Assembly: GCA_001819145.1 (NCBI GenBank)
Contig: MHLV01000010.1
Location: 2,049-9,196 of the forward strand
Direction: 5' to 3'
DNA from: Candidatus Nealsonbacteria bacterium RBG_13_36_15
GTDB lineage: Bacteria; Patescibacteriota; Minisyncoccia; Minisyncoccales; RBG-13-36-15
Length of the DNA: 7,148 nucleotides
Shown: positions 1 through 4,675 of the stretch, one piece after another
Layout: each line of letters opens with the position of its first letter
How positions within the stretch are numbered: position 1 is the first letter of the stretch
Made by a program: the position numbers and the translations under genes
The notes under the pieces: generated by a model
Seen by the model: the letters and a program-made list of their open reading frames with translations, nothing else
Told to the model about the DNA's origin: nothing
The model's database searches: none

Positions 1-361
1 CCGTCGCTTCTTCAACCATAGCCGTTAAATAATGCATTGCTTCTTCTGTATTCGTATTAGTTCTCAAGGCTATTGCAAGGATTCCTTCAAGCGGAGAATG
101 AGGGAAGGGGAGCGTTTTTCCGTAAATATCCGGAGATCTTTCTATTAAAGATGTGGCCAAATTAAATTTTTCAGGATCAATCGGGTTTTCTATAGTTTTT
201 CTTAGCATTTCTACCAAACAACGCATTAGGCCATTCATGTCGGTTTCCGAGGCCATTTTAAGTATTCTCTCGTGGTAATCGAGAATCGGTTTGTATTGAA
301 CAGCAGCAACAAACAAATTCCAAAACTCCTGTTCAAAGTCTGGTTTCCTTTCGTCTGCCAT
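1..361 (-). CDS. Unrecognised protein, N-terminal 120 residues (3' end outside window)
   Basis: An open frame runs leftward from an ATG at 361-359 to the window edge without a stop, so only the first 120 codons are visible. The start is well supported: AAGGAGGT at 378-371 lies 9 nt upstream, one of the strongest Shine-Dalgarno sites here. The protein begins MADERKPDFEQEFWNLF and looks soluble and largely helical, with no signal peptide, membrane segment or metal motif that I can see. A stretch near residues 48-56 (RCLVEMLRK) and a later segment rich in Thr and Glu read like parts of a helical-repeat or all-alpha protein. I do not recognise the family and assign no function. It is divergent from metG across a 60-bp gap. 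Reading on this strand is supported by an uninterrupted frame plus the ribosome binding site; the missing C-terminus prevents further classification. Confidence 0.75.
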   Translation of the reverse strand, partial: MADERKPDFEQEFWNLFVAAVQYKPILDYHERILKMASETDMNGLMRCLVEMLRKTIENPIDPEKFNLATSLIERSPDIYGKTLPFPHSPLEGILAIALRTNTNTEEAMHYLTAMVEEAT

Positions 362-370
362 TGATGAGAT

Positions 371-378
371 ACCTCCTT
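371..378 (-). promoter_or_regulatory. Strong Shine-Dalgarno site of the leftward gene
   Basis: AAGGAGGT on the minus strand, 9 nt before the ATG at 361. It fixes that start and contrasts with metG, 60 bp away on the other strand, which has no such site. Confidence 0.7.
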
Positions 379-403
379 CAGATATTGTGTGCTAAAATCA
401 AAA

Positions 404-409
404 TACAAT
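404..409 (+). promoter_or_regulatory. Possible -10 element for metG, close to the start codon
   Basis: TACAAT matches the TATAAT consensus at 5 of 6 positions and ends 12 nt before the metG ATG, which would place transcription start around 415-417 and leave a leader of only a few bases. I see no convincing -35 hexamer at the usual distance (381-386 is GATATT). The short AT-rich gap also has to hold the start region of the divergent gene. This is a weak call based on one hexamer and on the absence of a Shine-Dalgarno site. Confidence 0.3.
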
Positions 410-421
410 TTCTCTTAGTTT

Positions 422-1885
422 ATGTCAAGCCAAAAGGAAAAATTCTATATCACTACTGCCATTGATTATGTAAACGCTGATCCTCATTTGGGACATGCTT
501 TGGAAAAAATTCAGGCAGATGTTATAGCCCGTTATCATCGGCTTTTGGGCAAGGATGTTTTCTTTTTGACCGGAACCGATGAACACGGAGTAAAAATTGT
601 AAAAGCAGCAGAAGAAAAAAATAAAACTCCAGAAGAACTTGCCAGCCAAAATACTCAAAAATTTAAAGACCTATGTAAAGTTTTGAATATCTCCAATGAC
701 GATTTTATCAAAACATCAGACCAAAAAAAGCATTGGCCGTCGGTAAAGAAAATATGGGAGAAACTAAAAGCAAACGGCGATATTTATAAGAAAGAATATC
801 AGGGCCTTTATTGCTCAGGTTGCGAAGCTTTTATCACTAAAAAGGATTTAAAAGATGGAAGATGCGTTATTCACCAAAAGGAGCCGGAAGCCATTGAGGA
901 AGAAAATTATTTTTTTAAACTTTCAAGGTATTCAAAAGAAATCGAAAAAGCTATTCAGGAAGATAAGATTAAAATTATTCCAGAAACCCGAAAGAATGAG
1001 ATATTAAATTTTATCGGTCGGGGCTTAAAGGATGTAAGTTTTTCCAGACCGAGAAAAGACCTGAAATGGGGCATTCCAGTGCCTGATGATGAAAGCCAGA
1101 CTATTTATGTTTGGACAGATGCCTTAACCAACTATATCTCTGCTATTGGCTACGATAAAAATTCCATAAAATTTAAGAAATACTGGCCAGCTGATGTTCA
1201 TTGTATTGGAAAAGATATTTTAAGGTTCCATGCTGCCATTTGGCCGGGAATTCTTTTGTCTGCCGGAATAGAATTACCTAAAAATATTTTCGTTCACGGT
1301 TTTATTTCAGTTGACGGCCAAAAAATGTCAAAAAGCTTGGGAAACGTAATTAATCCATTTGAATTGGTTAAAAAATATGGCACAGATCCCGTAAGATATT
1401 TTCTCTTAAGAGAAATTCCGCCTACCGAAGACGGCGATTTTACTTATGAGAAATTTGAGAAAAGATATAATGCTGATTTATCAAGTGGTCTTGGGAACCT
1501 GGTGGCTAGGACACTAACTCTTGCTGAAAAAATAGAAATAAATTCTTATGTTTCCAAAAGTATTAAACCAAAAATTGATGAGACTTGGCAGAATTATAGA
1601 AAGTTTTTAGACGAGCTCAAGTTTAACGAAGCCCTATCTTCAATTTGGGGACTAATTGGTTTTTGCGATAAATATATTGAAAAAGAAAAGCCCTGGGAAA
1701 ATAAGGATCCAGAGGTTATAAAAGAATTATTGTCTGCCCTGTCTAATATTGCTTCTCTTTTACAGCCGTTTTTACCAGAAACTTCAGAAAAGATATTCCA
1801 GCAGCTTGGCACAGATCCAAAAAAGAAAGAAGAAAAATTTAAGCCCAAAAAAGGAAAACCTCTTTTTCCCAAATTTAGGTCTTGA
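422..1885 (+). CDS. metG: Methionyl-tRNA synthetase
   Basis: Cytoplasmic class I aminoacyl-tRNA synthetase that joins methionine to tRNA-Met (initiator and elongator) using ATP. At 487 residues it is the short form: Rossmann catalytic core plus helical anticodon-binding domain, without the C-terminal Trbp111-like tRNA-binding domain found in longer MetRS. Visible motifs are the HIGH signature as HLGH (residues 22-25), a zinc knuckle made by C131, C134, C148 and H151 (the C-x2-C...C-x2-H arrangement of the Thermus-type enzyme), the YVWTDAL segment around 229-235, and KMSKS at 301-305. The anticodon-binding helices follow from about 345 to 465. The ATG at 422 is the only reasonable start, because an in-frame TAG lies at 416-418. 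No Shine-Dalgarno sequence precedes it. The protein ends in KPLFPKFRS; the last two codons and the TGA lie inside the left arm of the repeat at 1879-2043. In many bacteria tatD follows directly, but here about 1.1 kb separates them. Confidence 0.97.
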   Translation: MSSQKEKFYITTAIDYVNADPHLGHALEKIQADVIARYHRLLGKDVFFLTGTDEHGVKIVKAAEEKNKTPEELASQNTQKFKDLCKVLNISNDDFIKTSDQKKHWPSVKKIWEKLKANGDIYKKEYQGLYCSGCEAFITKKDLKDGRCVIHQKEPEAIEEENYFFKLSRYSKEIEKAIQEDKIKIIPETRKNEILNFIGRGLKDVSFSRPRKDLKWGIPVPDDESQTIYVWTDALTNYISAIGYDKNSIKFKKYWPADVHCIGKDILRFHAAIWPGILLSAGIELPKNIFVHGFISVDGQKMSKSLGNVINPFELVKKYGTDPVRYFLLREIPPTEDGDFTYEKFEKRYNADLSSGLGNLVARTLTLAEKIEINSYVSKSIKPKIDETWQNYRKFLDELKFNEALSSIWGLIGFCDKYIEKEKPWENKDPEVIKELLSALSNIASLLQPFLPETSEKIFQQLGTDPKKKEEKFKPKKGKPLFPKFRS

Positions 1886-2043
1886 CCCCGTACCAACTTT
1901 ACCACTGACCTTTCTTTGCGCAGTGCGTATGCCGAATAGGCATACTCCTTGTTGGGCGAAGCGCTGCGCCCCAAAATGGGATGTGGTTATTCGCCACTCG
2001 CGCTTCGCAGTGTTTTCAGAAGTAAAGTTAGTACGGGGTTGAC
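1879..2043. repeat. ~165-bp palindromic, MITE-like repeat with no coding capacity
   Basis: The ends are inverted repeats: 1885-1902 (ACCCCGTACCAACTTTAC) pairs with 2022-2039 with a single mismatch (C1894 against A2030), and weaker pairing reaches 1882 and 2042. The interior holds further inverted repeats, including a 7-bp hairpin GTATGCC-GAATA-GGCATAC (1927-1945) and CGAAGCGC near 1957 opposite GCGCTTCG near 2000. It looks richer in GC than the flanking genes. No transposase is present and I see no clear target-site duplication. The left arm supplies the metG stop codon, and the right arm ends in TTGACA, a perfect -35 hexamer pointing outward. The structure suits a non-autonomous miniature element or a dispersed palindromic intergenic repeat. 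Whether it occurs elsewhere in the genome cannot be seen from this window. Open frames crossing it are by-products. Confidence 0.65.
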
Positions 2044-2068
2044 AAAGGTTTTTGGAAAATGTTAAGAA
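2039..2068 (+). promoter_or_regulatory. Possible promoter at the right edge of the repeat, driving the attenuated unit
   Basis: TTGACA (2039-2044) is an exact -35 consensus. At 17-18 nt it is followed by poor -10 matches, TTAAGA (2062-2067) or TAAGAA (2063-2068), the latter preceded by TG at 2060-2061 as in extended -10 promoters. Transcription would start near 2075, almost at the ATG of the leader ORF (2077). A better hexamer, TAAAAT at 2071-2076, is 26 nt from TTGACA; if it were used instead, the RNA would begin at about 2083, inside the leader ORF and at the foot of the first stem. Read-through from metG is a third possibility. Confidence 0.35.
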
Positions 2069-2076
2069 TGTAAAAT

Positions 2077-2127
2077 ATGAAGAGTTTCGCCGTAAATCTA
2101 ACTATTATTCTAATTCTGGCTCCATAA
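2077..2127 (+). CDS. Putative 16-residue leader peptide rich in Leu and Ile
   Basis: ATG at 2077 opens a 16-codon frame, MKSFAVNLTIILILAP, ending with TAA at 2125-2127. Residues 8-14 are Leu-Thr-Ile-Ile-Leu-Ile-Leu, so six of seven consecutive codons encode leucine or isoleucine. The leucine codons are CTA, CTA and CTG rather than the TTA/TTG/CTT that dominate the large genes here. The frame overlaps the left arm of the first RNA helix, and its stop falls just before the segment that can form an antiterminator, as in trp, leu and ilv leaders of enteric bacteria. Weak points: there is no Shine-Dalgarno site, so initiation would have to be leaderless or very weak, and a 16-codon frame can arise by chance. 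The hydrophobic run could alternatively act as a nascent-chain arrest peptide, as in erm leaders. Confidence 0.5.
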   Translation: MKSFAVNLTIILILAP

Positions 2128-2188
2128 TGGTGCCTAGTTAGATTTGCGGCGAACAATAGTGAATCTGGCTAGGCAAGCCAGATTTTTT
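2086..2188 (+). promoter_or_regulatory. Candidate transcription attenuator with three mutually exclusive helices
   Basis: Helix 1:2 pairs 2086-2104 with 2135-2153 over 19 bp, one of them a G-U pair (T2093 with G2146). A smaller hairpin, GGCtCCAT-A-ATGGtGCC at 2118-2134, abuts its right arm. Helix 2:3 pairs 2131-2147 with 2159-2175 over 17 bp (13 Watson-Crick, 4 G-U), using both the right arm of helix 1:2 and the left half of the terminator. Helix 3:4 is the terminator, 2162-2170 with 2176-2184, followed by T residues. Each helix excludes the next, as in an attenuator. A ribosome paused on the Leu/Ile codons (2098-2118) would cover segment 1 and free segment 2 for the antiterminator; one that reached the stop at 2125 would mask segment 2 and let the terminator form. 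The element precedes the LeuA-like domain gene at 2232. It could instead be a ligand-binding riboswitch, or a small RNA of about 105 nt ending at the terminator. Confidence 0.6.
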
Positions 2189-2190
2189 AG
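2161..2190 (+). terminator. Intrinsic terminator, terminator arm of the attenuator
   Basis: A 9-bp perfect stem, AATCTGGCT with AGCCAGATT, encloses a 5-nt loop (AGGCA) and runs into six T residues (2183-2188). The loop and left arm are complementary to 2131-2147, so an antiterminator can disrupt it. It lies 43 nt ahead of the next start codon, too close to serve only the upstream metG transcript comfortably, which favours conditional termination. Confidence 0.75.
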
Positions 2191-2210
2191 TTCTTTAATT
2201 AGTTCTTTAA
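2187..2210 (+). repeat. Two exact tandem copies of a 12-nt unit
   Basis: TTAGTTCTTTAA occurs at 2187-2198 and again at 2199-2210, between the terminator T-run and the Shine-Dalgarno region. It may be a simple slippage duplication that sets the spacing between terminator and ribosome binding site. No function is evident. Confidence 0.6.
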
Positions 2211-2216
2211 AAGGAG

Positions 2217-2223
2217 AAGGAGG
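2217..2223 (+). promoter_or_regulatory. Shine-Dalgarno site of the LeuA-like domain gene
   Basis: AAGGAGG, 8 nt before the ATG at 2232, within a purine-rich run starting at 2209. A second strong site, AAAGGAGG at 2273-2280, lies inside the gene before GTG 2286 and ATG 2292, so two starts are possible. Confidence 0.65.
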
Positions 2224-2231
2224 GACGAGGA

Positions 2232-2681
2232 ATGTCTAGAGATACCCGACAAACGGTAAAGCAAAGATCAGCAAAGGAGGAAGCGGTGGAAATGCCACAG
2301 CTTACACTAGAAAGTTGGGGTTTGTCGTCTTCTCGGAACGGAAGAAATAATGATGCCCTATTTGTTGCTTCTTTGAGAGTTAGGGCTGGAGAAAACATAA
2401 TTGAGGAAGCAGCCGAAGGGAAATCGCTTGTCGAAACGTTGGTTAAAGTGCTTGAAAAGATCGTAAAGACATTTTATCCAGAGGTTAAAAGACTAACTGT
2501 GATTTACTATCATATTTATGATGGCGAACGAGCGGCGTCTGCCGCCGTAAAATTAGCGATAGAAGATCAAAGAGGAATTAGAAACGATACGTCAGAAGCC
2601 ATTTCTTTCAATGTTGTTGACGCAACCTGGCAAACCATAACGCGCAATCTTTCTGTTCTACTACAAAGAGAGGCAAGCTAA
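2232..2681 (+). CDS. Standalone regulatory domain like that of isopropylmalate/citramalate synthase (LeuA dimer-type)
   Basis: The 149-residue protein has no catalytic barrel. From about residue 23 it follows the order of the C-terminal allosteric domain of LeuA/CimA: a strand near LESWGL (26-31), the strand FVASLRVRAG (44-53), AAEGKSLVETLVKVLEKI (60-77) where the synthases have the Gly-rich EGNGPV(N/D)AL helix start, FYPEVKRLTVIYYHI (81-95), AASAAVKLAIEDQRG (101-115), and ISFNVVDATWQTITRNL (124-140), which parallels GVS-NIIEASWQALVDSLEY of the synthases. In those enzymes the domain dimerises and binds leucine or isoleucine for feedback inhibition; whether this protein binds an amino acid is inference. 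The GNGPV motif is altered to GKSLV. The first 20 residues are polar and may not be translated, because an internal ribosome binding site precedes ATG 2292 (129-residue form). It is the first gene after the attenuator and is immediately followed by the 73-residue gene. Assignment is by remembered family pattern. Confidence 0.72.
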   Translation: MSRDTRQTVKQRSAKEEAVEMPQLTLESWGLSSSRNGRNNDALFVASLRVRAGENIIEEAAEGKSLVETLVKVLEKIVKTFYPEVKRLTVIYYHIYDGERAASAAVKLAIEDQRGIRNDTSEAISFNVVDATWQTITRNLSVLLQREAS

Positions 2682-2903
2682 ATGGAGGGGACGACGACGG
2701 AAAAAACACCATTGGAGAAACTGTTAAAGAGACTTAGAGCTTACTTTAAAGAGGAAAGATCACTTATAATACACCTTTCGAGCGATCATACTCCTTCAGA
2801 AAAAAAGAGAAGGCAGGGGGCTCGCTTAAGAAGACTGCAAACAGAGCTTATGCCTGAACTTTTTGATGAGATTCGAACCGAAATAAAGGCAAAGAGATCA
2901 TAA
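2682..2903 (+). CDS. Small basic helical protein of unknown function
   Basis: The 73-residue protein starts directly after the stop of the LeuA-like gene (TAA 2679-2681, ATG 2682). A purine-rich AGAGAGG at 2667-2673 lies 8 nt upstream, so translational coupling is likely. I do not recognise the family. The sequence looks mostly helical and amphipathic: residues 10-26 (PLEKLLKRLRAYFKEER), a short strand-like segment SLIIHLS (27-33), a polar turn with a basic cluster (EKKRRQGARLRRLQ, about 40-53), and a final helix ending in KAKRS. Lys and Arg are abundant, and there are no Cys residues, signal peptide or membrane segment. The basic helices could contact nucleic acid or the partner protein, but no motif proves either. 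A terminator follows within 50 nt, so these two genes form the whole unit. Confidence 0.65.
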   Translation: MEGTTTEKTPLEKLLKRLRAYFKEERSLIIHLSSDHTPSEKKRRQGARLRRLQTELMPELFDEIRTEIKAKRS

Positions 2904-2924
2904 TTGATTTTGGGCATTTCAAAA

Positions 2925-2954
2925 GGCAGGAGCTTTCCTGCTCTTTTTGTTTTT
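2925..2954 (+). terminator. Intrinsic terminator of the two-gene attenuated unit
   Basis: GGCAGGA pairs with TCCTGCT (2925-2931 with 2936-2942, the outermost pair G-T) around the loop GCTT, followed by CTTTTTGTTTTT. It begins 22 nt after the stop of the 73-residue gene and separates that unit from tatD. Confidence 0.75.
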
Positions 2955-2981
2955 GAGATAATAATGATAAGATTATATATT
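2953..2981 (+). promoter_or_regulatory. Possible tatD promoter region
   Basis: Several AT-rich hexamers lie between the terminator and tatD. TGAGATAAT (2954-2962) resembles an extended -10; TGATAAGAT (2965-2973) is another, 8 nt from the start codon. TTGAGA (2953-2958) is 17 nt from TATATT (2976-2981), a good pair on paper, but that -10 touches the ATG at 2982 and would start RNA inside the gene. No Shine-Dalgarno site precedes tatD, so a nearly leaderless message is likely. The exact elements are undecided. Confidence 0.35.
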
Positions 2982-3836
2982 ATGTTAATTGATTCTCACG
3001 CTCATTTAAATTTCAGCGCTTTTAAGGATGATGTTGGTAAAGTAATAAAGCGAACTTTGGATAATAACATTTGGGTGATAAATGTCGGTTCCCAATACTC
3101 AACCAGCAAAAGGGCAGTTGAAATTGCCCAGGAATACGAGAAGGGCGTTTATGCCGCTATTGGCCTTCATCCAATGCATTTGGAAGAAAGAAAGGTTGAC
3201 CATTCAGAGGTTGATTCTCAGGCCGTTTTTAAAACTCGGGCAGAAGAATTTGATTATGAAAAATATAGAGAGTTGGCCCAAAATCCAAAAGTAGTAGCTA
3301 TTGGAGAGATTGGTTTGGACTATTATTATAAGCCAAAAACAAAAAAGAAGCTGGAAGAATTCAAAGAAAAACAGAAAGAAACTTTCTTAAAACAGTTAAA
3401 CTTGGCTCAAGAATTAAATTTGCCGGTAATTTTACATTGTCGAATGGCCCACGGCGACCTGATAGAAACTCTTAATGTAATAATGAAACAACTTAACAAT
3501 GAAACAATAAACGGAGTTATTCATTGTTTTACTGGCGATGAGGCGCAAGCAAATAAATATTTAGAATTGGGTTTTTACTTTGGATTCAACGGTTTAATTT
3601 TTAAAAAAATAGAAGGTGCGCCCGATTGGCAGGAAATAATAAAAAAACTACCCTTGAAAAAAATTCTAATAGAAACTGATGCGCCATATTTAACACCGCC
3701 ACAAAAAGAAGGCCAAAGAAACGAACCTATTTATGTAAAATATGTTGCTCAAAAAATCGCAGAACTTAAAAATACAACTCTTGAAGAGGTAGCTAAAATT
3801 ACCACCCAAAACGCTAGAGAACTTTTTAAAATCTAA
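2982..3836 (+). CDS. tatD: TatD-family metal-dependent deoxyribonuclease
   Basis: Member of the TatD amidohydrolase-like TIM-barrel family, cytosolic enzymes linked to 3'-5' DNA exonuclease activity and DNA repair or fragment turnover. The metal ligands are visible: HxH at H6 and H8, E109 in GEIGLDY, H152 in ILHCR, H181 in HCFTG and D233 in ETDAPYL. The protein is 284 residues, slightly longer than the usual 255-265, mainly because of an insertion at about 68-95 (EERKVDHSEVDS through EEFDYEKYREL), a feature I associate with CPR TatD proteins. I chose ATG 2982 because the family starts with M-x-I/F-D-S/T-H-A-H; the frame stays open upstream to 2904, and ATG 2964 would add six atypical residues. 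No Shine-Dalgarno site is present. tatD commonly follows the MetRS gene, so its position after metG is expected apart from the intervening cassette. The next gene starts 26 nt downstream and may be co-transcribed. Confidence 0.92.
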   Translation: MLIDSHAHLNFSAFKDDVGKVIKRTLDNNIWVINVGSQYSTSKRAVEIAQEYEKGVYAAIGLHPMHLEERKVDHSEVDSQAVFKTRAEEFDYEKYRELAQNPKVVAIGEIGLDYYYKPKTKKKLEEFKEKQKETFLKQLNLAQELNLPVILHCRMAHGDLIETLNVIMKQLNNETINGVIHCFTGDEAQANKYLELGFYFGFNGLIFKKIEGAPDWQEIIKKLPLKKILIETDAPYLTPPQKEGQRNEPIYVKYVAQKIAELKNTTLEEVAKITTQNARELFKI

Positions 3837-3862
3837 AATAAACATTGTTGGCGTAGATAGAA

Positions 3863-4603
3863 ATGTTAACCTTTAAAAGATTAGTCAAATTAATTTTGTT
3901 GGTTAGTATAGCTTTCTTTATTTATTCCTATATCCACAAAAACGATCTTCCACGGCAAGAAGAAATAATCAATAAAATGTATCAAGAACCCGTCCAGACA
4001 GAGACAGAAATAAAGCAATTCCAGGTACAAAAAAAGGAATTTACTTACTCTATTACCCCGAAATATAATTATGAACTCTACGGATTAGTCGTTTCTCATT
4101 ACGACAGCGAAAACTGGTTTGACTTTTGGCACAAAGAAGACCCTTTTAATACAAAAGATATTTGCGTTTTGTGGGGGGATAACATTAAGACAGGCGTTTA
4201 TCAAAAAATGAAATTTGGTCACGGAGAATTTACCTGCTACTTTGATTTTAGAAGAGGCATAGATTCTTCTTGGTATCAAAAATTTTCTTCTGCCCAAGGG
4301 TCAAATAATCACCTTTTGCCAAAAGACGATGAGGTTTATAAAGCAATAAAGAAAGCAACCACTGGAGATCAAATATATTTAAAGGGATATCTTGTGGATT
4401 ATTCTATTAAATCTCCTCGTGGTCAAAGTGGAACAAGGGTCACTAGTACAATTAGAACGGATACTGATTGCGAAGTAATTTATACCACTGATTTCCAGAT
4501 TCTGAAGAAAGGAAATACTGTTTATCAATTAATTAACCAGATTTCAAAATATCTAATAATTATTTGTATTTCTATCTTAACAATATTTTTCTTTAAATTC
4601 TGA
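3863..4603 (+). CDS. Uncharacterised membrane-anchored protein with conserved extracytoplasmic domain
   Basis: The 246-residue protein has a basic start (MLTFKRLVK) and a hydrophobic segment at about 9-24, then a polar domain, and a second hydrophobic segment at about 228-244. This suggests two membrane passes with residues ~25-227 on one side, probably outside by the positive-inside rule. Distinctive parts of the domain are YELYGLVVSHYDSENWFDFWH (69-90, shown in part by motif), the CVLWGDN segment (101-107), SNNHLLP (147-153), GDQIYLKGYLVDYS (168-181) and a Thr-rich stretch leading to CEVIYTTDFQILKK (203-216). From memory, the LYGLVVS, WGDN and SNNHL pattern recurs in uncharacterised proteins from diverse bacteria, with no function I know of. 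Its cysteines are C101, C125, C203 and C235. Start choice is moderate, since only a weak purine run precedes ATG 3863. It lies 26 nt after tatD and is closed by a terminator at 4634-4656. Confidence 0.8.
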   Translation: MLTFKRLVKLILLVSIAFFIYSYIHKNDLPRQEEIINKMYQEPVQTETEIKQFQVQKKEFTYSITPKYNYELYGLVVSHYDSENWFDFWHKEDPFNTKDICVLWGDNIKTGVYQKMKFGHGEFTCYFDFRRGIDSSWYQKFSSAQGSNNHLLPKDDEVYKAIKKATTGDQIYLKGYLVDYSIKSPRGQSGTRVTSTIRTDTDCEVIYTTDFQILKKGNTVYQLINQISKYLIIICISILTIFFFKF

Positions 4604-4633
4604 AAGAATTATTTAATACTAGATACGATGAAC

Positions 4634-4656
4634 CAGCTTGAGAAGGCTGATTTTTT
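4634..4656 (+). terminator. Intrinsic terminator between the membrane-protein gene and leuS
   Basis: CAGCTT pairs with AGGCTG (one G-T pair) around the stable GNRA-type tetraloop GAGA (4640-4643), followed by ATTTTTT. It ends the upstream transcript, and its loop forms part of the -35 element proposed for leuS. Confidence 0.75.
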
Positions 4657-4666
4657 GTGTTAAATT
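4638..4666 (+). promoter_or_regulatory. Likely leuS promoter, overlapping the upstream terminator
   Basis: TTGAGA (4638-4643, 5 of 6 to TTGACA) is separated by exactly 17 nt from TAAATT (4661-4666, 4 of 6 to TATAAT), which is preceded by TG at 4658-4659 in extended -10 position. The -10 ends 9 nt before the leuS ATG, so the message would start at or within a few bases of the start codon. This agrees with the absence of a Shine-Dalgarno site. Confidence 0.55.
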
Positions 4667-4675
4667 AAATAATCC

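Noticed and set aside
1883..1885. TGA read as glycine (as in Gracilibacteria), which would extend metG into the repeat
   Set aside because: The large genes contain no internal TGA, and the TGA stops fall at the natural ends of the proteins.
1594..1974. Leftward open frame antisense to the metG 3' end, continuing into the repeat
   Set aside because: Most of it is the reverse complement of metG coding sequence and the rest is the palindromic repeat. It has no ribosome binding site or domain.
1749..2042. Rightward open frame in another phase across the metG end and the repeat
   Set aside because: It overlaps metG in a different frame, and its second half is the inverted-repeat element; the product is low in complexity and unlike a protein.
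2086..2188. T-box riboswitch
   Set aside because: I find no recognisable T-box antiterminator bulge sequence or specifier loop; the leader ORF and simple competing helices fit ribosome-mediated attenuation better.
2207..2398. Leftward open frame antisense to the LeuA-like gene
   Set aside because: It is a shadow of the better-supported plus-strand gene, which has a ribosome binding site and family motifs.
2904..2981. N-terminal extension of TatD upstream of 2982
   Set aside because: The frame is open, but it runs through the terminator, and the family begins at the MLIDSHAH motif.
3082..3294. Open frame in another phase within tatD
   Set aside because: It is fully contained in tatD, whose metal-binding motifs fix the true frame.
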